From assembly GCA_963812675.1 (NCBI GenBank), contig CAWEWR010000012.1, forward strand, positions 19,165 to 83,164: DNA of 64,000 nt, read 5' to 3'. This DNA comes from AP-15 sp963812675. GTDB lineage: Bacteria; Pseudomonadota; Alphaproteobacteria; ATCC43930; CGMCC-115725. The position numbers and the translations under genes were made by a program. This document shows, piece after piece, positions 8,577 to 17,464 of this stretch. The notes beneath the pieces were generated by a model that did not search any database, was not told where the DNA came from, and worked only from the letters and a program-made list of their open reading frames with translations. The stretch's first letter is position 1. The number at the start of each line of letters is the position of its first letter.

Positions 8577-9017
8577 AGCCGGCTCCAATCGGCACAAACC
8601 CGGCCGCGCCCTTCCCGGCGGCCGACACGACAACGCGAATTTATAGCGGTGCGATGCCGCGTTGGGGGTAAATCGTCAGCGATAATGTACAATATGGAAA
8701 TAAAGATCCCAGGAGTCCGATACCAACCCTCCAAGGTTCGCTCTGGACTCTTCCTGGAGGAAAGGGGATTCGGACCCTCGGTCCCACTGTGAACAGAACG
8801 GACATGCGAGGGCGCCGGCGCGAACGGCCGCCTCGCGTCGAAAGCACCTCAGCGAAAGGCGCGGGAGCAGGTCGCAGAGCTCTACCGGGTCGCTGTTGAC
8901 GAGATAGATCGGATCATTAGACGCCCGAGTTAACTTCCCCAATCTTGGTCCATTGGAACCAGTACGACGAGGGGCGGACCTTCGAGCCTCAGCGTCGTTC
9001 CGGATCCGACAAATGCG
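8577..9017. other. Non-coding stretch
   Basis: About 440 bases with only unsupported reading frames. It contains a minus-strand motif resembling a tRNA T-arm (see rejected items) but no gene I can support. Confidence 0.4.
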
Positions 9018-9764
9018 CTACGCAGCGCGAATCCACTCCGAGGGAATCGGCTGCGCCCGCTGGTCTGCAACGACTTTTCTACGGCGGGCCTGCTCGTCGG
9101 CGCTGATCGAAGCCGGATCCTCCCGGAACTCCGGGCCCATGGCCATGGCCTTCTTGACGGCCGGCCGCTCGCCGATCTCTTCCAGCCAGCGCTTTACATT
9201 CGGGAACTCGTCAATCTCGATCTTCCGGGTCGCCCAGCTCGATGCCCAGGGATAGCAGATCATATCGGCAATCGTGTATTGGCCGGCCGCGAGATAGCGC
9301 TTGTTGAACAAACCGAGGTTCATCACGCCGAAGATGCGATGCGCCTCATTGTCGAAGCGGCGCAGGGCGTAGGTGAGATCGCCGTTGTTTCCGCTCTCGG
9401 CCGCGCGACGGAAATGGCCTTGCTCGCCGAGCTTGGGACCCTGATTGGCCAATTGCCAACCGACCCACTGAGCGACATCGTATTTGCTGCGCGGATCCTG
9501 CGGGTAGTACCGACCGGTCTTCTCGGCGAGATACATCATGATCGGCCCGGATTCGAAAATCGAGATCGGGGCGCCGCCGCCCATCGGCTCGTCGTCGACG
9601 ATCGCTGGCATCCGGCCGTTCGGAGAAATCTTCAAAAATTCGGGAGTGAGCTGGTCCCCGCGGCCGATATTGATCGGTTTGATCGTGTAAGGGAGCCCCA
9701 ACTCCTCGAGCAGAATGACGATCTTCTTGCCGTTTCCGGTCGGCCAAAAATAGAGGTCGATCAT
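9018..9764 (-). CDS. Glutathione S-transferase, YfcG/Nu-like
   Basis: 248 residues with a thioredoxin-fold N-domain (MIDLYFWPTGNGKKIVILLE), a GSH-binding segment around MPAIVDD and the conserved IFESGPIMMYLAEK that closes the N-domain. The helical C-domain includes YTIADMICYPW. It resembles the YfcG/Ure2-like class, which shows disulfide reductase activity with glutathione. The start has AGGAGA at good spacing. A paralogue with the same architecture is at about 50.1-50.8 kb in this window. Confidence 0.88.
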   Translation of the reverse strand: MIDLYFWPTGNGKKIVILLEELGLPYTIKPINIGRGDQLTPEFLKISPNGRMPAIVDDEPMGGGAPISIFESGPIMMYLAEKTGRYYPQDPRSKYDVAQWVGWQLANQGPKLGEQGHFRRAAESGNNGDLTYALRRFDNEAHRIFGVMNLGLFNKRYLAAGQYTIADMICYPWASSWATRKIEIDEFPNVKRWLEEIGERPAVKKAMAMGPEFREDPASISADEQARRRKVVADQRAQPIPSEWIRAA

Positions 9765-10280
9765 TGGGTCTTCTCCTGTTCAAAGTGGCAGAGCGCGGAG
9801 CACGGCGGTATGCCGGTAGCCGCACTCTAAACCATAATCGTCCATCGAGGCAGTCGTGAGCAGACACGGGTCCCCCCCCGGGGCGGGCTTGATAACCGCA
9901 ATCACCAGCCAGGTGTGTTGCGCTTGCAAAGCAGAATGGAAGAGCCTCGGTCACCCCCAAAAAGCCCAGCTCCATTCAACCAATGATCAAGAACTTGGGT
10001 GCACCGACCTGGATATCGACATCACCGCACTGCAATATTGCATTATTGTTTTTGGGTCTTGTGAGGGGGGGTGGATTCCAATGGACGAAGCTTGTTTAAT
10101 AGAATGTTTTGGCGAGCAGTGATGCGACTTTAAACACGATCGTCAACAGGCCTGCCAGGCTACACCTCGCGCTTAGCTTAGAGCTCGACCGTCTACGCGA
10201 CGCTTCGCCTGCGACTACCCCATACCAAAACCCTCTCCGGAATTACCGGTCGAGAATGGCGAATTTCCTAGGTTGACAAG
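9765..10280. other. Non-coding stretch before the recombinase
   Basis: Roughly 500 bases, more AT-rich towards the right. One 88-codon plus-strand frame runs through it without a ribosome-binding site or a recognisable domain. A consensus-like TTGACA is at 10273-10278, but no matching -10 element is seen at 16-18 bases. Confidence 0.35.
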
Positions 10281-10294
10281 GAGGTATTTACCTC
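10281..10294. promoter_or_regulatory. Inverted repeat upstream of the serine recombinase (possible operator)
   Basis: GAGGTA-TT-TACCTC forms a perfect 6+6 dyad just after a TTGACA hexamer and 36 bases before the recombinase start. Its position suits binding by a dimeric regulator or by the recombinase itself; this is inference. Confidence 0.4.
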
Positions 10295-10329
10295 GTACCG
10301 AAAAGAGATGATTATGGTATAAAGCGGCT

Positions 10330-10956
10330 ATGATCAAGCGTGTTGGGCTGTACCTTCGAGTCTCGACGAAAAATGGGCAAACCGTCGACAATCAACGTCA
10401 ATCGGTCACGGACGGAATCCGGCGTCGGCGGGGATGGATCATCGCCGACGAATTTACCGACGAAGGCATCAGCGGCGGTAAAGGCCGTGACAAACGACCG
10501 GAGTTCGACCGCCTCCTGAAAGAGGTCGTCCGCGGCAAGATCGATATTGTTGCAGCGTGGTCCGTAGACCGGCTTGGCCGTTCGCTGCAGGACCTCGTTG
10601 GCTTTCTCGGCGAACTCAACGCCGCCGACTGTGACTTATACCTCGAGAAACAAGCCGTCGACACGACGACACCCGCCGGCAGGGCGCTCTTTCAAATGCT
10701 GGGCGTATTTGCAGAGTTCGAACGCTCGATCATTCAGGAGCGTATACACGCTGGGCTCGCCAGGGCGCGGCTTGTCGGCACGAAGAGCGGCAACCCGATC
10801 GGTCGGCCGAGGCTCGACACACCGAGAGAAGGGGCAATCCGCGCAGCCTTGGCGAGCGGCAAGGGCATCCTCAAGACGGCGCGCGAGTGTGGCACCGGCA
10901 GCAGCGTGGTCCAGCGGATCAAAACAGAAATGACCCGTGCCAATAACACCGCGTGA
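10330..10956 (+). CDS. Serine recombinase (resolvase/invertase family)
   Basis: 208 residues, the size of Tn3/Gin/Hin-type resolvases. Catalytic Ser12 sits in LYLRVSTKNGQTVDNQ, with downstream active-site arginines in WSVDRLGRSL and the long E-helix FAEFERSIIQERIHAGLARA. The C-terminal ~40 residues form a helix-turn-helix (IRAALASGKGILKTARECG). It catalyses site-specific cutting and rejoining with a 5'-phosphoserine link. It stands at the left edge of the decayed integrative element, next to convergent terminase genes, and has a dyad upstream that could be its crossover or operator site. Confidence 0.88.
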   Translation: MIKRVGLYLRVSTKNGQTVDNQRQSVTDGIRRRRGWIIADEFTDEGISGGKGRDKRPEFDRLLKEVVRGKIDIVAAWSVDRLGRSLQDLVGFLGELNAADCDLYLEKQAVDTTTPAGRALFQMLGVFAEFERSIIQERIHAGLARARLVGTKSGNPIGRPRLDTPREGAIRAALASGKGILKTARECGTGSSVVQRIKTEMTRANNTA

Positions 10957-11064
10957 ACACGGATATTGGGACTGTTCATAAAGGCGAAAAGTTGGGCGAT
11001 CCGCTTCGAGGCCCGGCTGCGCATTGCGTCGGTCGCTGGCATGAGGTTTCGGACCGAGCACCGG

Positions 11065-12480
11065 TCAGGTGGTATTTCGATACAATTCGTCAAACCGGGC
11101 ACGCGCAGTGTCATACACCTCTTGAAGGCTCGGCTGCTTCGCGTATTCGACTTCGGCGAGAGTCGGTGGAGGTGGCGGTAAACCGGCTTTCTGGGCTTCG
11201 ATCGCCGCCGCCTCGCGGCGGTAAACTTCGAAGATCGCCCAGCCGTTCATTTGCTCGACCAACAATTCGGTCGCGGCCCACACCAGGGCGTCAACGCGGT
11301 CCGGCGAATAACCAGCCGCCCGACGATCAAAGTCCGACGTGAAATTCGTCATTTGATCCTCGAGCGGCGCGAACGTGCCGACATGGTGCATTCTGCCCTG
11401 TTCGTACAGCGCCGAAACCGGCTCGGCCCTGGTCACCTTGCCGCGCGATGCCCGGACGGCAGTGAACGGCACATTGGAGTCGACCATGCGGATGGTGTTC
11501 TCCACCATTTCGCCGCCGTTGTTGACCTCGGCCACGATTCGGTCGGCATGATGCGCCTGGTAAGCCGCGATGGCGATTTTTGCCCATTCGATAGGTTGAT
11601 ATCTTCCCGAGGCATCAGCCAACACATAGCCGTGGCCCTGGTGGTCTCTCCCGACGACGACGATGCCGGTTTCATCCGCGTCCTCACCGGACGTCACCGC
11701 GGGATCAACCGCAACAACAATTCTCGCCAGGTCCGGGGGACCCGCAGCCTGTCGCGCGGCGTCGATGATGCTGTGGCTCCACAATGCCCCTGGTGTGTCC
11801 TCGAGCAATTCTGCATTCAGCTCTTGTCGGCCGAGGCGGGTGCCCTCGTATTTCCGTATGACCTGGTCGAAAAATCCGGGCGCCAGGTTCGCACGATTTT
11901 CGTACGTCGAGCCGCGCGTCACGATTACGTCCCGGCCCTCGCGGGCCAGCAATTCGCGGATCAGCTTGGTCGGCCGAGGTGTCGTCGCGACGAGGCAGCG
12001 CGGGTGGCGTCCCAGCCTCAGCCCGAACTGCAGCATGTCCCAGGTCTCGGGGTGTGACCAAGAAGCCAATTCGTCGCAAACCGCCGCATCATGCTGGGGA
12101 CCGCGCAACCGATCGGGCTCCTCAGCACTAAATGTCGTGGCAATCGCTCCATTCGGCCAAATCAGCCGTCGTTTCGAGGGCTCGTAGATCGGCCGGAACT
12201 GTGGCGGCGCGACCGCAAGAATGCCGCTTTGTCCTTCCACCAGGACATCGCGCGCATCGGCAGCGGTTGCGGCGACGAGTGCGATCCTGCTGACTTGCCC
12301 GAAAGCCGCCTGGTCGCACACCCATTCTGCCAGGGTGCGGGTTTTTCCAAAACCTCGGCCAGCCAGTAATAACCAAATTTGCCACCAATCGCCCGGCGGT
12401 GGGAGTTGGTTTGGCCGCGCGACAGCTGGCCAGGAGTTCTCGAGCGCATCGGCGAGCTGCGCAGCAAAGGAATTAGGCAT
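11065..12480 (-). CDS. Phage terminase large subunit
   Basis: ATP-driven DNA packaging motor and nuclease. Walker A is LLAGRGFGKTRT (residues ~38-49), Walker B is AAVCDELASW (~130-140), and the RNase H-like nuclease begins at VAVDPAVTSGEDADETG (~260), followed by VAEVNNGG. I place the start at an ATG overlapping the end of the small-subunit gene by 8 bases rather than 27 codons upstream. At ~471 residues it is full length. No portal, capsid or tail genes follow in the window, so it is an orphan of a degraded phage or a gene-transfer-type remnant. Confidence 0.9.
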   Translation of the reverse strand: MPNSFAAQLADALENSWPAVARPNQLPPPGDWWQIWLLLAGRGFGKTRTLAEWVCDQAAFGQVSRIALVAATAADARDVLVEGQSGILAVAPPQFRPIYEPSKRRLIWPNGAIATTFSAEEPDRLRGPQHDAAVCDELASWSHPETWDMLQFGLRLGRHPRCLVATTPRPTKLIRELLAREGRDVIVTRGSTYENRANLAPGFFDQVIRKYEGTRLGRQELNAELLEDTPGALWSHSIIDAARQAAGPPDLARIVVAVDPAVTSGEDADETGIVVVGRDHQGHGYVLADASGRYQPIEWAKIAIAAYQAHHADRIVAEVNNGGEMVENTIRMVDSNVPFTAVRASRGKVTRAEPVSALYEQGRMHHVGTFAPLEDQMTNFTSDFDRRAAGYSPDRVDALVWAATELLVEQMNGWAIFEVYRREAAAIEAQKAGLPPPPPTLAEVEYAKQPSLQEVYDTARARFDELYRNTT

Positions 12481-13078
12481 CGACCACAGCTCCTTTGCAG
12501 CGACCATCTTCAAGCATCGGCGCCGCAGCGGTCGCCGCGTCAAGATCGCGCAGTGCCGCAACGACGGCCTCTCGTGCTTCCCGATATGGCGCCACCGCGC
12601 TTACGATCCGGGAGATCGCTGTGGCATAATCGGCATTTAGCAGAACGTTGTTCTGGATATTCAATAATGGCCCGCGCTGCAGCTCGCCGGTCAGTCGGCC
12701 GCTATCCCGGAGATTTTCGTGCAGCCGCCCCGCCAGCAGCGCCAGTGCGTTGCCGTCGCCCAACTCCGAGGCCACGCCAAAGCCCTTGTAAAGTCCACTG
12801 CGAACAATACGATAATGGTCGATCAGCGCGAGAGATTCGTCCGCGACGATTTCTTGGAGCTTATCTTTCGTCGCGCCGGCGCCCGCGATGTACGCGGCTC
12901 GCGCCTCCGCCGAAACATGATTGATCCAATGCCGCCGCAAGGCGTGATAGTCGATCTCGAATTTCCGTGCGGTTCCCTTGATCGACGCGCCAGCGGCAAT
13001 AAGCCGCTCGATACGCATGCGCTCGAGATGATTACATCCCTGGCAGCGCCCGGTTCGCGAACCCTTTTGCCGCGCCAT
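12473..13078 (-). CDS. Terminase small subunit-like DNA-binding protein
   Basis: 201 residues located directly upstream of, and overlapping, the large terminase gene, the standard position of the small subunit that recognises the packaging site. The N-terminus has a CQGCNHLER cysteine pair followed by a helix-turn-helix (ASIKGTARKFEIDYHALRRH). The remainder is helical with a segment that could oligomerise. Start supported by a GGGGAAG ribosome-binding site. Assignment rests mainly on context and the helix-turn-helix. Confidence 0.65.
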   Translation of the reverse strand: MARQKGSRTGRCQGCNHLERMRIERLIAAGASIKGTARKFEIDYHALRRHWINHVSAEARAAYIAGAGATKDKLQEIVADESLALIDHYRIVRSGLYKGFGVASELGDGNALALLAGRLHENLRDSGRLTGELQRGPLLNIQNNVLLNADYATAISRIVSAVAPYREAREAVVAALRDLDAATAAAPMLEDGRCKGAVVDA

Positions 13079-13595
13079 TTATCTTCCCCACGATTATTTC
13101 TCGCTTAAAACGCCGTCAATCTGTATCTGCTGCAATCCTGCGCCGAACACTGCAACCTATAGTCCGCAATTGCGGCGCGGTAATGGCGATGTGCAACCGG
13201 AAGCATAAGCCGGAGACGCAGAACATAATCCTGCGTGAGGCATTGGCTTGCGCGTAGGCCGCCTCTGACCTACTCGGTTAAGAGGCCCGCAGCACGGGGG
13301 GCTTGAGTTGAAAGCCAGGCCTCCCCTTCCGGCACCGAGTGGCCCGAAAAGACTATACTTACGATAGTTCTGCTGTGTGGGGCTCACCTGACCAACCCCG
13401 GACATCATCAAAACCGCTGCTGATGACCCAAAGCCGACCTCGGGCAGGGCGCCCCTGAGAACTGGGTCGGGTGGAAAACGGTTGCCAATCACTGCTGTCG
13501 GACGTTGTGGTTTTCCCGCTGAGTTACGGCTGCTTGCTGGACCGGATTGTCCAACCAAGATCGACGACAAATTCATGAGGCTCCGCGGGACGGGA
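13079..13595. other. Stretch without a recognisable gene
   Basis: About 500 bases between the terminase operon and the transporter remnant. A 139-codon minus-strand frame exists but has no ribosome-binding site or domain and reads like proline/serine-rich noise. It may hold decayed mobile-element sequence. Confidence 0.35.
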
Positions 13596-14470
13596 TCATC
13601 GGTTGGGCGATGGCGGCCGTAGCAGCAGGATGAGCAGGATGCCCAACGGCGACACCCAGGCAGTCACCCAGAACGCGTCGATATAGGAGAGCACGTAGGC
13701 CTCGCGGCGCACGAAGTTGGCGAGCACGCCGGCGCCCTGTGCTGCGGGGTCGCCAATTCCGGTGGCGCGGTTGCCGAACAGGCTCGCCAGCTGCGCCGTA
13801 GTCTGCTCGGTTGATTGAAAGCCGCTGATCACGTGTAATCCGATCAGGTTGGAATAGACCTGCTCACGCACGCGCACAAAGGTCTGGATCACCGCGCTGC
13901 CGATTTCATTGCCCAGCAGCAGGGCGACCTGGATCATCGTGACCATCGCTGCCGCCAGCGGCGGCGTGATATTGGCAACGGCGAAGGTGATCAGCGCGGT
14001 AATCGCGAACGCGAGTCCGACAGCCGAGATCAGCTGCGAGATTATAAAATCATTCCCGCCCAGTCATGGGGTCAGTCCGGCATCGATCCAGCTGCCGATC
14101 GCGATCATCACAAAGCCGAACGCGATCAACTTCCGGGCGGTCGATTCGCTTCAGCAACAGCGCGACGAGTGGCACCAGCACGAATTGCGGCATCACGATC
14201 CAGTTCAAACGTGACCGATCTGCAAGGCACGCAGGTTCTGGACTCGGGTCAGGTAGTCGGGCAACACGAAAGAGGTCGCCTTCCCGCCGAAACCGTAGAT
14301 TAAAATCAATACCGCCGGTACCGCGATTGCTGTCGAAACGCAACTCGGTTTCAGAAATGTTTCGGTCTTGATCACCGGTCAACAGCGCTTCCGGCACTGT
14401 ACGCGGTTCAGAATTGTCACCGGCCTCTGTTTCGCCGGGCTGGTCCCAGACTACGTCGAGGTCGGCAAGG
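13596..14470 (-). pseudogene. DHA2/EmrB-type MFS transporter, frameshifted C-terminal half
   Basis: Pieces of one transporter lie in different frames on the minus strand: a LDVVWDQPGETE-like segment (cf. LDRGQ), LILIYGFGGKATSFVLPDYL, then LNWIVMPQFVLVPLVALLLK, KLIAFGFVMIAIGSWIDAGL, and finally an open frame from AAAMVTMIQVALLLGNEIG to a normal C-terminal tail. The order and spacing match the second half of 14-helix drug:H+ antiporters, but at least three indels and an in-frame stop break it. The N-terminal half is missing. It is a dead gene inside the element region. Confidence 0.75.
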
Positions 14471-14777
14471 ATCGCCGGTGAAGAAATTGGTGGTGATCGT
14501 AGTGGTATCTTCCTTGCCACAGACGGCAGCGCGGGAGCGGGCGATCAGTGGCAGCGACGAGAACGAAACTGGTACAACTTGGGTTTTGTACTCAAGTTAT
14601 TTCGCCAAACGTTGGACAGATCGCTTGATAGTCCTCTTAAAGTGCCATTCTCGGTAATGGTTATCGCCTTGTATGAGACACAACAGACTACCGAACGGGT
14701 GCGGACGATCAAGGCTTGGGTTTGTTTACGGGGAATTTGGTAAGATCCGCTGTTCTCGGAACCGATGGGCAGCCCCG

Positions 14778-15602
14778 ATGTCCGAAGAGGAACGGCCTTT
14801 TTTAGAGGATGGCTCGCAGTTTGGGATTTCCGCCGCTACCTTCGCGGATACGGACCCAGATGAGCAGCGCGAACTCATGATCGCGTGGTTCCATCATAAC
14901 TTCGAAGACCCGCAAAATGAAACTCCCTGGGATGGTGAGACAAAAAGCTACATGTACCTATGGGGTGGGCCGTATGACGCCGGAGAGCAGCTCTGGAACA
15001 AATTTGGTGACTTTGTTTCAGAAGATTTCATAAACGATGTTGCCAAAGAAATACAGAGCGACGGAATATTCGATTGGGCTCCAAGCTCGAATTCCCCTTT
15101 TTATGATGATGGACGAGATGACGAGGACGAGGAACAGCCCGAGCCCCCGTCCCTTGATATCTATCTTGACGAGCCGAGTGATCGATACGGTTCTCTCGAA
15201 GAACAAGAGGCTCGCGCCCGTGCGAGAGCGGCCCTTGATGAACTTCAAAAAGTCTTAGACGCTTCTCGACCTATCGGTATTGGCCATAATCGACCACCGG
15301 CGGAGGAGGTAGAGGAGCCCACGGAGCCGGAGGAGATGAAAGAGCTCCGGCCGGCGCTTCAGGAACTCAGCGCGGAGCTGGCCAAGCCGGAACCAACAAT
15401 CAGCCTCGTCAAGCGATGGGCAACGCCACTCCGCAATGCGCTGATTGCGAGCTCTAAATGGGGCTTAAAGAAAATTGATAAGGTGGTAGACGTCTTCATT
15501 GCCGGAGGTGTCATGTGGCTCACACAGCATGGTGACCAATTGCAAAAAGCATTTGATGCAGTGGTCGCTTGGCTCGACATTGCTGCCAAATCTCTCTTTT
15601 AG
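14778..15602 (+). CDS. GIGHN-motif protein of unknown function
   Basis: 274 residues from the internal ATG (MSEEERPFLEDG). An N-terminal block (IAWFHHNFEDPQNETPWDG, then YLWGGPYDAGEQLWNKFG) is a recurrent motif set in proteobacterial accessory proteins. A central Asp/Glu-rich linker leads to IGIGHNRPPAEEVEE, and a C-terminal amphipathic or membrane-associated helix region (VFIAGGVMWLTQHG) ends it. The DNA is visibly less GC-rich than its neighbours, suggesting recent transfer. The function is unknown; the layout of sensing domain, linker and C-terminal helices could suit an abortive-infection or regulatory role, but nothing proves it. Confidence 0.65.
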   Translation: MSEEERPFLEDGSQFGISAATFADTDPDEQRELMIAWFHHNFEDPQNETPWDGETKSYMYLWGGPYDAGEQLWNKFGDFVSEDFINDVAKEIQSDGIFDWAPSSNSPFYDDGRDDEDEEQPEPPSLDIYLDEPSDRYGSLEEQEARARARAALDELQKVLDASRPIGIGHNRPPAEEVEEPTEPEEMKELRPALQELSAELAKPEPTISLVKRWATPLRNALIASSKWGLKKIDKVVDVFIAGGVMWLTQHGDQLQKAFDAVVAWLDIAAKSLF

Positions 15603-15656
15603 TGGGCCGGTGGGCTCACCGCCTGCATAACCGCACCGAAAATGGCTGTGGCGTGG

Positions 15657-16016
15657 TCAGAACGGAATGTCCGTGTCTTCCTCGTCCGGGTTCCAGGCGC
15701 GGATCGGTTCGGGCGCTTTCGTTCGTCTGCCGATCTCGTAGCGCAAGCGGGTGAGCTTCTTCGGTGTCGCTCCCCAATAGAGCCACAGCTTCGCGACGGC
15801 ATTGACGGGATCGTCGGGGATGCGGATCGATTTTGGCGCCTTCTCGCTGCCCCAAAGGGCGCGGAGTTCCGTATCGGTCATCCGGGTCGGGGTGCCGTTG
15901 GCGATTTCCTCCCGAAACTGATCGAGGCGCTCGAGCGACCATAGATGGCACAGATCACGGGCGGCCTTGCCGGCCTCCCAATTTGATCTCGAGCTCGGAT
16001 TCCTCGCCGGTCGCAT
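15657..16016 (-). CDS. Hypothetical element-borne protein
   Basis: Up to 119 residues, ending DEEDTDIPF. It is the last gene of a tightly packed minus-strand cluster and its annotated start overlaps the preceding gene by ~60 bases, so the true start may be further in. Charged, with a segment (RIPDDPVNAVAKLWLYWGAT) that has no family I recognise. The C-terminal acidic DTDIPF resembles the tails of single-strand DNA-binding proteins that recruit partners, but this is only a surface resemblance. Confidence 0.5.
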   Translation of the reverse strand: MRPARNPSSRSNWEAGKAARDLCHLWSLERLDQFREEIANGTPTRMTDTELRALWGSEKAPKSIRIPDDPVNAVAKLWLYWGATPKKLTRLRYEIGRRTKAPEPIRAWNPDEEDTDIPF

Positions 16017-16260
16017 CCAGATGACGCTGGAGCGCCTTCATCAAGCGTTCGATGCCGCCGGGCGGCAAATGCTCTTTCAGCCACGCGGTAACGCGAGTTG
16101 GCGTGAACTTCGCTGGGTCGTGCAGAAAATCGAGATCTCTGCAGACGAGGCAACCTCCGTTGCGGTGCGCCGTTACGGGCAAGCGTAACGCGTCACCCTC
16201 TGCGTTACGTAACGCATGCCGCTTCCGATAGGCTCTCTGACGCTCGGCGTTACTCTTCAT
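15955..16260 (-). CDS. Hypothetical element-borne protein with basic N-terminus
   Basis: 101 residues beginning MKSNAERQRAYRKRHA, an N-terminal basic helix often seen in phage and plasmid DNA-associated small proteins. The middle has a CLVC pair within a HRNGGCLVCRDLDF segment, then a helical C-terminal half. The start overlaps the stop of the upstream ExoX-like gene by 4 bases (ATGA), so the genes are co-translated. Function unknown; DNA or RNA binding is plausible. Confidence 0.6.
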   Translation of the reverse strand: MKSNAERQRAYRKRHALRNAEGDALRLPVTAHRNGGCLVCRDLDFLHDPAKFTPTRVTAWLKEHLPPGGIERLMKALQRHLDATGEESELEIKLGGRQGRP

Positions 16261-16487
16261 GCTGCCTCGGGGGGTCCTGGTTTGCGGACGATGCGGGATT
16301 TCGGAAAGGCGATGACGATGCAGCCGCCGTCGACTATTTCCGCCGCCGTCGCGAAGACGTTGAGCCGTCGTCCGATCTCTGGAACAAAGCGCCGGAGGAA
16401 TGCGGCGTATTGCTCATCCTGCGCCACGATGTCGAGGGGCTGGCCTTTGTAGCGGCCCCACGGCATCAACGGCATGGTGTCACGCAT
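16257..16487 (-). CDS. ExoX-like C-terminal/DUF3820-type small protein
   Basis: 76 residues starting at an ATG with a strong GGAAGG ribosome-binding site. The segment LMPWGRYKGQPLDIVAQDEQ followed by YAAFLRR matches the small module found at the C-terminus of exodeoxyribonuclease X-type proteins and as DUF3820 (typically MPFGKYKG...). On its own it lacks the exonuclease fold and may bind DNA or a partner. Overlaps the next gene by ATGA, in a phage-type cluster. Confidence 0.65.
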   Translation of the reverse strand: MRDTMPLMPWGRYKGQPLDIVAQDEQYAAFLRRFVPEIGRRLNVFATAAEIVDGGCIVIAFPKSRIVRKPGPPEAA

Positions 16488-16640
16488 GGATTCGCCTTCC
16501 AAAGCTTTGGGCGAAAATGGCCCAAATAGGTAAGAAGCCCATCTGGCATGATGAAGGAGGGGATCCTGAGCAAGGAACACAACGGCCCCTAAGATAGACC
16601 GACATATAGAAAGTGGGACCACACGGGTGACCCATTCGCC

Positions 16641-17372
16641 TCATCTGAGGCGGCCCGGCTTGATGATCAAGATTTGGCTGATTTCCTCGGTTTCGGGCGA
16701 TTTGGCCGATTCCAGTTCCTGCTTTGTTTGGTTCACCCGCGTGGTCCTTGGCTGGTTCATACGGGTGAACCATTCAGATTGATTTTGCGACGCCGGTCGG
16801 GTCGGCTTTTCGTTGACGTCCTGCCATTCGTTCGTCGGCTCGAAATAGACGGGCGCGCCAGTTGCGGAGAACGATTTCGACTTGAAGCAGGTCAGCCGGT
16901 AGCGGTTCGGGTCGCGCCTGGCACCGCCGCGATATTGGCCGTCATGTTCAACAACCAGCCAGCCGAGCTCAATGAGCTCTTCTTTCGTTGGTATGATGAA
17001 ACGGGCCGATATCCTGGCGTCTTTGGTGAACTGCCGCTTTGTGACGACCAGATAACCGTTTTCTTTTCCCGCATGAGAGAGGTGTTGCAGGGCGAGCCGT
17101 AACAGCATCTGAAAGCCGCGGCGTGATGGCGGCCGTTCTAGAAGAGCAGAAAGCGCGGGCGCCGATAGCATGACGAATGGCGTTCCCTTTGGGATCTCCC
17201 GCACCTTGGACGGCTCGAAGCTAGATTTCGAGCCGTCCTTGAATTTCGGCTTGACGTATTTGCGCCCGGCCGCCTTGGCTTCTTCCTTAGCGTGCTGTTC
17301 GGCTTGCCGTTGCTCGCCGGCGCCACGCGCCATCCGCTCGGCTAATATTTTATTCGGGTGTTTAATGCTCAT
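16641..17372 (-). CDS. Putative replication/DNA-binding protein of the element
   Basis: 243 residues. A basic N-terminus (~1-50, lysine-rich) precedes a region with winged-helix-like content: PFVMLSAPALSALLERPPSR, then RRGFQMLLRLALQHLSHAG, TKRQFTKDARISARFIIPT and ELGWLVVEHDGQ. This order resembles phage and plasmid replication-initiation or transcription proteins with a wHTH, but I cannot name a family. AGGG precedes the ATG. An upstream hairpin terminator separates it from the next gene. Confidence 0.55.
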   Translation of the reverse strand: MSIKHPNKILAERMARGAGEQRQAEQHAKEEAKAAGRKYVKPKFKDGSKSSFEPSKVREIPKGTPFVMLSAPALSALLERPPSRRGFQMLLRLALQHLSHAGKENGYLVVTKRQFTKDARISARFIIPTKEELIELGWLVVEHDGQYRGGARRDPNRYRLTCFKSKSFSATGAPVYFEPTNEWQDVNEKPTRPASQNQSEWFTRMNQPRTTRVNQTKQELESAKSPETEEISQILIIKPGRLR

Positions 17373-17408
17373 GGCCCTGCATTTTTCATTTTCAAAAATT
17401 CCTGGAAT

Positions 17409-17431
17409 TAAAAAACCCGCCAGCTGGCGGG
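17409..17431 (-). terminator. Rho-independent terminator
   Basis: CCCGCCAGCTGGCGGG is a 16-bp perfect palindrome followed, on the minus strand, by TTTTTTAA. It lies between the broken small gene upstream and the replication-like gene, and has the same layout as the hairpin at 17994-18023. Confidence 0.7.
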
Positions 17432-17464
17432 TGTTGGACTTTAAAAAGGCTGGTCCTTTAAATC

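Noticed and set aside
8750..8800. tRNA-like T-arm motif on the minus strand
   Set aside because: A sequence resembling a T-arm (GGGTCCGAATCCC) and an acceptor end appears, but the T-loop C55 is wrong, no matching 5' half can be folded and the direction does not match the integrase target, so no tRNA or att is called.
10273..10320. Sigma70 promoter for the serine recombinase
   Set aside because: TTGACA is present but no -10 hexamer at 16-18 bases was seen, so only the dyad is listed.
13157..13576. 139-codon gene between terminase and transporter remnant
   Set aside because: No ribosome-binding site, no domain and low-complexity content; probably a spurious frame.
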